In this document: piece by piece, positions 1 to 6,545 of the stretch | How the letters are laid out: each line of letters begins with the position of its first letter | Numbering within the stretch: position 1 is the first letter of the stretch | From: Promethearchaeota archaeon | GTDB taxonomy: Archaea > Asgardarchaeota > Lokiarchaeia > Sigynarchaeales > SOKP01 | Length of the DNA stretch: 18,278 bases | Direction of reading: 5' to 3' | Assembly (NCBI GenBank): GCA_030605085.1 | Contig: JAUWBH010000117.1 | Coordinates: 1 to 18,278, forward strand | Notes under the pieces: generated by a model | Databases searched by the model: none | What the model was told of the DNA's origin: nothing | The model's input: the letters and a program-made list of their open reading frames with translations, nothing else | Program-made: the position numbers and the translations under genes

Positions 1-422
1 CCAGCAGGTCCTAGAAATCGTGCAAGATACCTCGCTACATCTCTCATCAATTTATCTTCGACTACGAAAAACTCATACTTTTTCACAAACTTTTTCTTAT
101 ATTTCTTTTCTTCCTTATCTATATTAACCAACCCTTCTGAATCTAGTGTGTCAATGTTAAGCTTTTTTGCTTCCAGTAATATTTCGTCTGAGGCAATTAC
201 ACAGACATTTGGCAAATTACTTGTTATAACTTCGTTCGGTAATATTAACTCTTTGTCAATTCTATTTTTAGGATCTTTTAAATTGAAATCCTTTAGATTT
301 ATAATAAAATCTATTGTCTCGTCGAATTTTCGAACTTTATCTTTATGGCCCTCTTTCTTTATAACTGAAAAATCTATAGCAGCGTTTAAAGATCTTTTTA
401 ATAATTTATCGTCAACTTTCAT
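1..422 (-). CDS. rpl1: Ribosomal protein L1 (uL1), N-terminal part, runs off the left edge
   Basis: Large-subunit protein that binds 23S rRNA in the mobile L1 stalk; in bacteria and archaea it is also known to repress its own operon by binding mRNA. The minus strand reads about 140 codons from an ATG at 422 without a stop to the window edge. The N-terminus (MKVDDKLLKRSLNAAID) and the segment ending in VEDKLMRDVARYLARFLGPAG are typical of archaeal L1, the latter being the conserved lead-in to the GKMP motif. The start lies 3 nt after the L11 stop and is preceded by a strong AAGGAGG at 434-440, so the two genes form an L11-L1 operon. The order matches the usual L11-L1(-L10-L12) cluster, so more ribosomal genes are expected to the left. 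Nothing in the visible part is broken, in contrast to L11. Confidence 0.93.
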   Translation of the reverse strand, partial: MKVDDKLLKRSLNAAIDFSVIKKEGHKDKVRKFDETIDFIINLKDFNLKDPKNRIDKELILPNEVITSNLPNVCVIASDEILLEAKKLNIDTLDSEGLVNIDKEEKKYKKKFVKKYEFFVVEDKLMRDVARYLARFLGPA

Positions 423-425
423 TCT

Positions 426-983
426 TTAAGATTCCTCCTTTATTCTATCGTCGTATTCTCCATTATTAATACGTTCTTGGATAATTTTTGGATTCTCTCC
501 TTCAACCGTTAATCCTACAGATAATGCCGTTCCTAAAACTGTTTTAACGCATGCCTTGAAGGTTTTATCTAAAAACTTATCTTTCTTAGCCTGTGTGACC
601 TGTATAATTTGTTCAATGGTTAAATTGCCTGCTTTTTCCTCTTTAGGATCAGACGAGCCTTTTTCAACTTTCGCTTCTTTAAGTAAAAGCGATGCTGTGG
701 ATGGCGTTTCAATAAATATTTCGAATTGTTTTGTTTCAGGATCGCATTCGATTCGCACTGGAACGGTTAACCCTTTAAACAACATTGTTTGTTCGTTTAT
801 TTCGTCGACGACATCTTTAATGTTAATACAAAAAAAGCGATATGCTTAAATTTTTTATACCTGTGGGACCTACTGCAGGACCTTTACCGAATGAAGCGAA
901 ATGTTTCATACAATAGGCGGTCCTCCTGAAGCAGCTCCCCCAGTCACTAATGCACGTACAATTATCTTTCCCTTTTCACTCAA
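426..983 (-). CDS. rpl11: Ribosomal protein L11 (uL11), split gene with two short intervening sequences
   Basis: Builds the L11 stalk base of the large subunit, where it binds 23S rRNA and translation factors. A TTG start at 981-983 follows a strong GAGGAGGTGGAG. Exon 1 encodes 24 residues ending SGGPPI, exon 2 (856-882) encodes GPAVGPTGI, and exon 3 (824 to 426) begins NIKDVVDEINEQT and continues through LLLKEAKVEKGSSDP and NLTIEQIIQVTQAKKDKF. Removing 29 nt at 883-911 and 31 nt at 825-855 gives a continuous 165-residue protein, the usual archaeal length. Its N-terminus then matches the family pattern GPPLGPALGPLGVN. Read unspliced, the frame hits stops within both inserts, so only an internal 119-residue piece from 785 would be open. 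Excision by splicing is an inference; decay or assembly error is the alternative. Apart from the inserts, no damage is visible. Confidence 0.88.
825..855 (-). other. Intervening sequence 2 in the L11 gene (31 nt, candidate intron)
   Basis: This segment sits between GPTGI and NIKDVVDEIN, only 27 nt after the first insert. Its edges share the direct repeat GTAT (860-857 and 829-826), so the exact boundary can slide over 4 nt without changing the product. With cuts after 858 and 827, a 4-bp central helix CAGG/UUUG (two G-U pairs), two UAU bulges and an inner AAAA/UUUU helix can form, but the outer helix is poor. The bulge-helix-bulge case is therefore weaker than for the first insert. Together the two inserts total 60 nt, so the downstream frame is the starting frame, but stops lie in between. 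Confidence 0.62.
883..911 (-). other. Intervening sequence 1 in the L11 gene (29 nt, candidate BHB intron)
   Basis: On the minus strand this segment sits between PPI and GPAVGP and shifts the frame. By protein alignment the boundary can also be placed one base over (884-912), giving ATA instead of ATT for Ile24. The RNA can fold into a bulge-helix-bulge-like shape. The outer exon-exon helix is AGGACC (924-919) with GGUCCU (882-877). A 4-position central helix pairs GCCU (918-915) with CGGU (889-886), with one G-U pair and one mismatch. The 3-nt bulges are AUU (914-912) and AAA (885-883), and the inner stem is AUGAA (909-905) with UUCAU (895-891). Both predicted junctions fall inside the bulges, as the archaeal splicing endonuclease requires. 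The fold was made by eye. Confidence 0.7.
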
Positions 984-1489
984 TTCTCCACCTCCTCTAT
1001 ATTTTTTTCACTAATAACACACGCATTTCTAAAAACTTCCTTTTCATTCATTCGTATCAACTTTTTTTTATCAGATTATAATTTCAATGCATTTTATATA
1101 AAAGAGAAAAAGACTAACAAATAACTCAGATATATCTCAATATCTTAATATAAAACATTATCGAGACCGCATTATTTGCGTCCTAAGTCTCTAAAAAATG
1201 CTCCGAACTTAGTAATTAAATAAAAGAAAGATGATTAAAAAATTTTCTTATAACTCAGTAACTTCAAAAAAATGAATTCGAAGAGTTTATTTTTTTATTT
1301 TTTAAGTTCCTTTCTTTGCATAGTAATTTCTCGTATAACTTTATTTAAGCTCGTAAAGAAAGATATTATATGGGAAAAAAATCTAAATAATTAATTAATG
1401 ACGGAACTAGAGAATTATTAAGGTTTATTTAATTTTGATACTTTTATTAATAAAATTAAAGATATTCTTGTTATAATTAGGTTATAATA
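984..1489. other. Intergenic region between divergent L11 and MBL genes
   Basis: About 500 AT-rich bases with no supportable open reading frame. It holds the L11 ribosome binding site (985-1000), a probable minus-strand TATA box (1092-1103) and a small GC-containing inverted repeat at 1163-1191. In the repeat, GAGAC plus CGCA faces TGCG and GTCTC, with a 6-nt bulge. No tRNA-like or C/D-box-like structure was convincing. Confidence 0.5.
1092..1103 (-). promoter_or_regulatory. Probable TATA box of the L11-L1 operon
   Basis: TTTATATAAAAT on the minus strand resembles an archaeal TATA box. Transcription would start near 1070, giving a leader of roughly 85 nt that ends in the strong ribosome binding site before the L11 TTG start. 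Confidence 0.4.
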
Positions 1490-2254
1490 ATGAAGATTAC
1501 TTTTTTAGGAACTACTGGAGCCATTATAACTGCAAAAAGAAGTTATCCATCAATTTTGATTAATAACGATCTCCTTCTTGATTGCGGTGAAGGTACTACT
1601 CAAAAATTACTTCAAGTTAATTCTATAAATACAGTTAAATTAATTTGCTTAACTCATTTACACTACGATCATTTCAATGGAATATTTTCTTTACTGCTAA
1701 ATTATTATTATAATAATAGAACTGATGATTTAACCATTATAGGTCCTCCGAAAACAAAAGCGACTATTGAAAAAATATTGGATTTATTTAATCATGAAGG
1801 AGGGATAAGTGAATTTAATTATAAGGTGTATTTTAATGAGTTGGCAGATACTAACGAAATTCAAGAAATTGAAGGGGATTACAGGATAAAATGTGCAAAG
1901 ATGGACCACAAAATAACGTCGTTCGCTTACCGTGTGGAAAAAAAAGAAAAATCGTTCTGTTATTCAGGAGATACTACACATACTCAAAAATTAGTTGAAT
2001 TGGCAGATAAATGTAACATTTTAATATGTGAATCTACATTTCCAGATAGAAACAAAGAATTAGCTATTGAATATGGGCATTGTACCCTTTCAGATGCTGC
2101 GAGAATGGCAAGAGACGCTAATTGCGAAAAATTAGTCGTGGTTCACATTGCACCATTCTTTTTTAAAAAAATAGTAAGATCCAAAGATAAAATAAAAGAA
2201 ATATTCAATAAAGAAGTGATAATCGCTGATGATTTATTAACGTTAGAAATATAA
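1490..2254 (+). CDS. RNase Z-like MBL-fold metallo-hydrolase
   Basis: A 254-residue protein of the metallo-beta-lactamase fold, closest in pattern to short-form RNase Z (tRNA 3' endonuclease). The zinc signature THLHYDH gives H56, H58, D60 and H61. Further probable ligands are H140 (in MDHKITSFAYRVE), D161 (in SGDTTHT), H197 (in EYGHCTLSDAA) and H219 (in VVVHIAP). The order HxHxDH, H, GDT, ES-TF, GH-T and H is the RNase Z arrangement, and the family N-terminus MKITFLGTTGA is present. The characteristic C-terminal HFS-RY is replaced by HIAPFFFKK, so it may act on another phosphodiester or thioester substrate. It stands alone, transcribed away from L11 and toward the CocE-type gene. The start has only a weak AGGT upstream. 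Confidence 0.8.
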   Translation: MKITFLGTTGAIITAKRSYPSILINNDLLLDCGEGTTQKLLQVNSINTVKLICLTHLHYDHFNGIFSLLLNYYYNNRTDDLTIIGPPKTKATIEKILDLFNHEGGISEFNYKVYFNELADTNEIQEIEGDYRIKCAKMDHKITSFAYRVEKKEKSFCYSGDTTHTQKLVELADKCNILICESTFPDRNKELAIEYGHCTLSDAARMARDANCEKLVVVHIAPFFFKKIVRSKDKIKEIFNKEVIIADDLLTLEI

Positions 2255-2304
2255 GAAATTTAATGAATAAAAAATAGAAATAACACTACAACTACTTATT
2301 CTTC

Positions 2305-4095
2305 TTATTTTTTAATTATAGGAATATCAATGAAAGATGCGTGATTTTCATTCCTTTTAATGGTAAGTGTCGGGGTACCCTCCGCAGGATAACGATTAAA
2401 CGTATCTTTATCCGCACCAGCTATTGCAACGCGAAGTCGATGACCTTGACGAATCAAAACTGAAGTCGGTAAAAATCCAAAAGAAATCTCCATAAGTTCG
2501 CCTGGAACTACTGGTTGCGAATCTTTCTTTCTAAACGAGTGGTGTGGAACTGTAATTTTATATGGGGGCTCTTCTGTCGAGATTTTGCGATGAATAAGAC
2601 GCAATTGCCCTTCAGTGATGTAAGTTACTTTCCCTTGCTCATCAACATCTTCTAAATAAGCAAATACTGCGCCATCTTCGTGAGTCGAATTCATGTATAG
2701 AGAAATAATGGGATGTCCAGTTATTTCCACATCTTCCTTTAAAGGAAGAGTGGTATATGTTAATAATTTTCTATCTATTTGAGACCTGTCTGGCATCCTA
2801 AGTTTTTGGTCGTAGTGGACGTGCCAGCGATTTCCAGTCCCCGTAGTGACCTCAAAATCTACGATATAAGTATCTTCACTCGATTCACTTTGGGGTTTGG
2901 TTTGAGATAGTTCATTATTTTCTGAGAAATACCATCTATACATGGTATGGCCGGTGGGAGGCCAAATTTCCGTTTTTTTCCATTTTTCTTCTCCCATTGT
3001 ATAATAGTATAGGACCTTTTCTGAAAACTTGTCGTTTATGCATAGCTCAAAAAAATCAAGCCGGGCGTTTTGATGTATTTTTTGACCTGGAGGAAGTTTA
3101 TACTTTCTATAAAAGTAGGGATTAGTTTTACGGATCATTTCATGGTCCCAATCACCGATTATTGCTCTCATGGGATTCTCATAGGTCATAAAACGTTTAA
3201 TGATATGGTCCGAAACAGCTGCATCTAACCAGCCGCCCCACACGCAAAAGGGGACATTATATCTTTCTATTTTCTTTTTTTGAGTAAAAACACTGACTGC
3301 ATCAATCGTATCTCTATAATTAACTTCTAACTCAACCTCGTGCACATAAATATTTTTTTCGTGTTCTTTAATAGCATCTTTTAGAAAAATTTTCCCTTTG
3401 TCAGATTCTACTGGCTTAACCCCTTTTGCCACGAAATAGAGTTTAGGGTGTAGGGTAAGAAAACTTTTGCTCTTATTTTGATCCAAACCTTTATCGAGCT
3501 CTCCCCAATCGGTCATAAAATAGTGGTTATATACCCCTCCAGGCAGTCCTACTTCTAAATAACAGTCCCATTGGGTACTCATTGGACTTACTCCCTTTAA
3601 ACATCCGTTTGAATGCTTTATAGTTGCTAGATATTCAGAAGCAGTACCTAAATAAGAGACTCCCATAGAAACGACATTTCCATCTGACCAGGTCTGTTTA
3701 ATTATCCAATCTGTTATTTCTCGTCCATCTTTTACTTCGTTTGCAGACCATGGCCACGGTCTGGTTCCAAAAGAGGCTCCAGTCCCTCTTACATCCACTT
3801 TAACGAATGCATATCCGCGTTTTATGCCAATCTTATGAAGATATTTACTGTATCCGAAGCTGTAATCTTTCATAAACCATTTGAACGGAATTCTAAGATC
3901 ATAATCCCTCCAATATCGGGTTTGTAACAAAATCGCAGGAAGCTTATCTTTAGGTGTTAAATTTTTTGGTATGAGAATTTCGACGGCAATCTTTACACCA
4001 TCTCTCATTGTAAGATAATGAGAACTTTTTTTTATTCCCTTAAATTTAGTGTCCCGACGCTTAACATTTTCAAAATAAAAAGGATTGACTTCCAT
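2305..4095 (-). CDS. CocE/NonD-family alpha/beta hydrolase (X-Pro dipeptidyl-peptidase S15-like)
   Basis: A 596-residue serine hydrolase of the cocaine esterase / X-prolyl dipeptidyl-peptidase class, which cleaves amides or esters. The N-terminal half is the alpha/beta domain: YLTMRDGVKIAVEI (27-40), the oxyanion-type segment DVRGTGASFG (101-110), the nucleophile Ser147 in GVSYLG, Asp291 in GGWLDAAVS and His318 in GDWDHE, forming a complete triad. The C-terminal part (about 390-596) is the jelly-roll domain of the family, with ITGHPIISLYMNS and RQGHRLRVAIAG. There is no signal peptide, so it is probably cytoplasmic. The minus-strand ATTATATA at 4115-4122 lies about 23 nt upstream of the ATG, matching a leaderless transcript. 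The natural substrate cannot be told. Confidence 0.85.
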   Translation of the reverse strand: MEVNPFYFENVKRRDTKFKGIKKSSHYLTMRDGVKIAVEILIPKNLTPKDKLPAILLQTRYWRDYDLRIPFKWFMKDYSFGYSKYLHKIGIKRGYAFVKVDVRGTGASFGTRPWPWSANEVKDGREITDWIIKQTWSDGNVVSMGVSYLGTASEYLATIKHSNGCLKGVSPMSTQWDCYLEVGLPGGVYNHYFMTDWGELDKGLDQNKSKSFLTLHPKLYFVAKGVKPVESDKGKIFLKDAIKEHEKNIYVHEVELEVNYRDTIDAVSVFTQKKKIERYNVPFCVWGGWLDAAVSDHIIKRFMTYENPMRAIIGDWDHEMIRKTNPYFYRKYKLPPGQKIHQNARLDFFELCINDKFSEKVLYYYTMGEEKWKKTEIWPPTGHTMYRWYFSENNELSQTKPQSESSEDTYIVDFEVTTGTGNRWHVHYDQKLRMPDRSQIDRKLLTYTTLPLKEDVEITGHPIISLYMNSTHEDGAVFAYLEDVDEQGKVTYITEGQLRLIHRKISTEEPPYKITVPHHSFRKKDSQPVVPGELMEISFGFLPTSVLIRQGHRLRVAIAGADKDTFNRYPAEGTPTLTIKRNENHASFIDIPIIKK

Positions 4096-4114
4096 ACTAT
4101 CGCCAATTTTTTTC

Positions 4115-4122
4115 TATATAAT
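4115..4122 (-). promoter_or_regulatory. TATA box of the CocE-type hydrolase gene
   Basis: ATTATATA on the minus strand lies about 20-27 nt before the ATG at 4095, the distance expected for an archaeal leaderless promoter. No ribosome binding site is seen. Confidence 0.45.
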
Positions 4123-4349
4123 CATACTAATTAAACTTTAATTCAATTGAGTAAAAATGTGTTAAAAACATTTATATACATTTCGAAATTTATCTCCTCC
4201 CGCTAATAAATCTTTAAATCTTTATAATTTAAAAAAACACTGAGTTTTTATAATTCAATTCAAATTTGATAATGAGTTTAAGGTGAATTAGATGGAATAA
4301 AACTCCTATATGTAAGGGCTATCTCCATAAGTACTCTACATCATTGTGA

Positions 4350-4358
4350 TTATAAAAT
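4350..4358 (+). promoter_or_regulatory. Probable TATA box of the charged-protein gene
   Basis: TTATAAAAT would start transcription near 4378, giving a leader of about 40 nt that includes the ribosome binding site GAGAGGTG at 4400-4407, 11 nt before the ATG at 4419. Confidence 0.45.
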
Positions 4359-4418
4359 AGGAATTAATTCACGATCATTTTAACAAAATCAATTTATTTA
4401 GAGAGGTGTGATTTGTAA

Positions 4419-5348
4419 ATGTGTGAAGAATATAATGAAGAACATGAAGAACAAGAAACTCATGAAGAAAAAGAAGAACAAGATAAAGAAGCAGATGAGG
4501 ATGTTTTCGACGAACAAGGGAAAGAATTTGAACCAAATTATTGCAACCAAAATATAGAACTAGTTGTGGAATTTGAGCCAAAATACGAACATTCCAATAA
4601 TGAATTCAAAGAATATAAACAAAACGAATTAGATAAAATTAACACTCAAACTAAACAAAAGGAAAGAGATTTACTAGTTAAATCGGACAAACAAAATAAA
4701 TTCTATGTAAAGGACGAGTCAGACAAGCCAGAGAAATTAAACAAGCAAAATGAGGAAGTCAAATTAGATAAAGGAAGCCAAACAGATGATTCGAATAAAG
4801 AGTATATACAAAACAATTTAAATAAACGAGCTGATTCAGCTAAATTGGATAAATCTAATCAAGATGAGCTAAATAAGTTGGATAAACAAAATAAACCAAT
4901 AGAAATTGGAGAAATAGATGTACAAGACAAATCAGATAAGCAAAATTCAAAAGAGAAATTGGATTACCGAAAAAATTTAAATAAACAAGACGAATCAGAA
5001 CTATTAAACGCGCAATACAAACCAAATAAGCTAGATGAAAAAGAAAAATCTTCTAAACAAAATAAACGCGAAAAATTCGATAAAAAAGACATTACAAAAA
5101 GAGGACGAAGAGGTAAGAGAGGGAAACGAGGTAAAAGAGGTAAGAGAGGAAAACCGGGTAAATTAAGTAAAGCTGGTGGACTGAATGCTATAGATATGAA
5201 ATTGTTAAAAAAAATGAAGAAAAGAAATAAGAAGAAGAATAAAGGAATTTTTATAAAAACAGAGGAGGAGATAAAGAAAGAAATTATAAAAGAAATATAT
5301 AAACAATTAAATAATCCTCAAAAAAAAGGAGTAAATAATTTGAAATAG
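4419..5348 (+). CDS. Low-complexity, charge-segregated protein with RGK repeats
   Basis: A 309-residue protein of unknown function. Residues 1-40 are strongly acidic (runs of E and D, MCEEYNEEHEEQE). Residues 60-220 are rich in K, N, D, E and Q, with a loose recurring pattern of the type LDKxNK or SDKQNK. Residues 227-248 are a basic repeat of RGK triplets ending PGK. Residues 255-300 hold lysine-rich helices (LLKKMKKRNKKKNK, then EEEIKKEIIKEIYKQL). No signal peptide or membrane segment is seen, and most of the chain should be disordered. The RGK block resembles RGG-type RNA binding tracts or short collagen-like repeats, so nucleic acid binding or condensate formation is a guess. The stop is TAG, backed by an in-frame TAA six codons on, then a nine-T run. 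Repeat and low-complexity composition could be mistaken for coding, but the good ribosome site and long frame argue for a real gene. Confidence 0.72.
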   Translation: MCEEYNEEHEEQETHEEKEEQDKEADEDVFDEQGKEFEPNYCNQNIELVVEFEPKYEHSNNEFKEYKQNELDKINTQTKQKERDLLVKSDKQNKFYVKDESDKPEKLNKQNEEVKLDKGSQTDDSNKEYIQNNLNKRADSAKLDKSNQDELNKLDKQNKPIEIGEIDVQDKSDKQNSKEKLDYRKNLNKQDESELLNAQYKPNKLDEKEKSSKQNKREKFDKKDITKRGRRGKRGKRGKRGKRGKPGKLSKAGGLNAIDMKLLKKMKKRNKKKNKGIFIKTEEEIKKEIIKEIYKQLNNPQKKGVNNLK

Positions 5349-5358
5349 GAAATTAAAG

Positions 5359-5367
5359 TTTTTTTTT
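5359..5367 (+). terminator. Poly-T terminator after the charged-protein gene
   Basis: A run of nine T on the coding strand 10 nt after the stop fits the U-tract terminators of archaea. No stem is evident. Confidence 0.4.
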
Positions 5368-5513
5368 AAGATCCTTAAAAGAAGTAATTGGATGTGGAAC
5401 ATTCTCGAAATAATGAGGATTTACTTAAGAAGAAGATGGGATAAAATAAATATATATATAAATTCTGACAACAATAATATTGATATTAATATAAAAAATT
5501 ATAAAATAAAAAT

Positions 5514-6248
5514 ATGGGAATAGAAGGACTTACAGAATTAGAACTTATAGAAGGTTTCTTGGGTACAATAAGCTTAATAATTACTATTTTTGTAGGATTA
5601 AGAATCGTTTGGAAGTACTTCACTTTTAAGAGAATTGAATTTATAACAATTGGATTTACGATGGTTTCTTTAACTTCAGGATGGTGGGGGGCTAACTTTT
5701 CATTTTGGGCATATCTAATCTTCGACATAGTCCTTCCAGATGTTATATATTTCTTTCTAAGTCAAGGATTCACACCACTCGCGATTATATTATGGGTGTA
5801 TTCCTTTTGCCATCTAGTATATCCGAAATCGAAATGGAAAATCGTATCAATAATAGTGGTAATTGGCATTTTATACGAGATTTTTTTCATAATTTTTTTA
5901 ATTACAGATCCAACTATTATTGGTACAAAGATAACAAAATTTGATGCTGAATTTCATTTGTTTGTATTTTCTTACATAATTTTTTCGTTAATAGTATCAT
6001 TAATTACAAATATTATCTTTTTTAAACATTGCCTAAGATCAGAAGACCCTAAAATCCGATGGAAAGGAAAATTCGTCTTTATTGGCTTTATTGTGTTTCT
6101 CATAGCTGCAATTTTAGATTCGGGAATTCCTTTAAATCCAATCACATTATTTATAACAAGACTTATGTTAGTGTTTAGTTCCATTATAAGTTATATTGGA
6201 TGGATTATGCCAGACCGGGTAGCTAGATGGTTGATAAAAGAAGGTTAA
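5514..6248 (+). CDS. Multi-pass membrane protein of unknown function (about 7 TM)
   Basis: A 244-residue, strongly hydrophobic protein. Segments at about 14-32, 42-60, 63-82, 86-103, 109-130, 148-168, 181-198 and 205-226 look membrane-spanning, so there are seven or eight helices. The linkers are short and charged (WKYFTFKR, RSEDPKIRWKGK), and the end is IMPDRVARWLIKEG. No catalytic motif, kinase domain or transporter signature is recognised. Architectures of this sort occur as sensory or orphan 7-TM proteins, but that is only a resemblance. There is no Shine-Dalgarno sequence. An A/T-rich TATA-like stretch (5487-5497) stands 17-27 nt before the ATG, so it may be leaderless. The gene is 165 bp from the charged-protein gene and converges on the small gene at 6299. 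Confidence 0.7.
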   Translation: MGIEGLTELELIEGFLGTISLIITIFVGLRIVWKYFTFKRIEFITIGFTMVSLTSGWWGANFSFWAYLIFDIVLPDVIYFFLSQGFTPLAIILWVYSFCHLVYPKSKWKIVSIIVVIGILYEIFFIIFLITDPTIIGTKITKFDAEFHLFVFSYIIFSLIVSLITNIIFFKHCLRSEDPKIRWKGKFVFIGFIVFLIAAILDSGIPLNPITLFITRLMLVFSSIISYIGWIMPDRVARWLIKEG

Positions 6249-6298
6249 AGAGAAACAATTTTACTTTTTTTTTATTTTAATAATGATTTTTTTTAATT

Positions 6299-6484
6299 TT
6301 AAAATCTACAACATAATCTTCGCCCGTAGTCGAGATTATTTTTTAAATACTCGTCAGACAATATTTTCATAACATTATCGTAATCTAAATTAACTTTTTT
6401 TGCGATATCTTCGATCTCAATTCCGGGAATAGAAATTAATTCAAAAATTTCTTTTTTAATCTCTTCACTAACTTCTTCTGTCAT
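6299..6484 (-). CDS. Small helical protein, HTH-like
   Basis: A 61-residue protein of unknown function. EEIKKEIFELISIPGIEIEDIAKKVNLD followed by YDNVMKILSDEYLKNNLDY reads as a compact helix-turn-helix or winged-helix N-terminus. It ends in a basic, cysteine-containing tail, DYGRRLCCRF. It lies 61 bp downstream of the ferredoxin-type HTH gene on the same strand and may be cotranscribed with it. The tail's two adjacent Cys could touch metal or be redox active; this is speculative. The codon pattern and helix periodicity favour a real gene, though it is short and its start has no clear ribosome binding site. Confidence 0.55.
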   Translation of the reverse strand: MTEEVSEEIKKEIFELISIPGIEIEDIAKKVNLDYDNVMKILSDEYLKNNLDYGRRLCCRF

Positions 6485-6545
6485 TAAGTTGTAGATAATT
6501 TTTCCCTATTTTAATTTTTAGTTTAAGTTTAAGAAGTAGAAATTA

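Larger units (their letters stand above)
4096..4418. other. Divergent intergenic region
   Basis: A 323-bp AT-rich region between the CocE-type gene and the charged protein gene. It holds the two promoters listed separately. A short inverted pair, TCCTAT near 4312 and ATAGGA near 4357, is probably chance. No other gene was seen. Confidence 0.4.

Noticed and set aside
426..785. Taking the 119-residue L11 piece from ATG 785 as the true gene
   Set aside because: The upstream exons encode the correct L11 N-terminus behind a strong ribosome site, whereas the ATG at 785 lies in the middle of a conserved domain with no ribosome site.
148..849. Plus-strand open frames at 148-429 and 556-849
   Set aside because: They lie antisense to the clearly coding L1 and L11 genes and have no recognisable features; they are shadows.
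883..911. Ribosomal frameshifting or translational bypass as explanation of the L11 breaks
   Set aside because: Two separate inserts of 29 and 31 nt with stops in them would need two hops in 90 nt. RNA splicing explains both with one known archaeal machinery. It is not formally excluded.
4312..4360. TCCTAT/ATAGGA inverted pair as a hairpin
   Set aside because: Only 6 bp arms about 40 bp apart in AT-rich DNA; likely chance.
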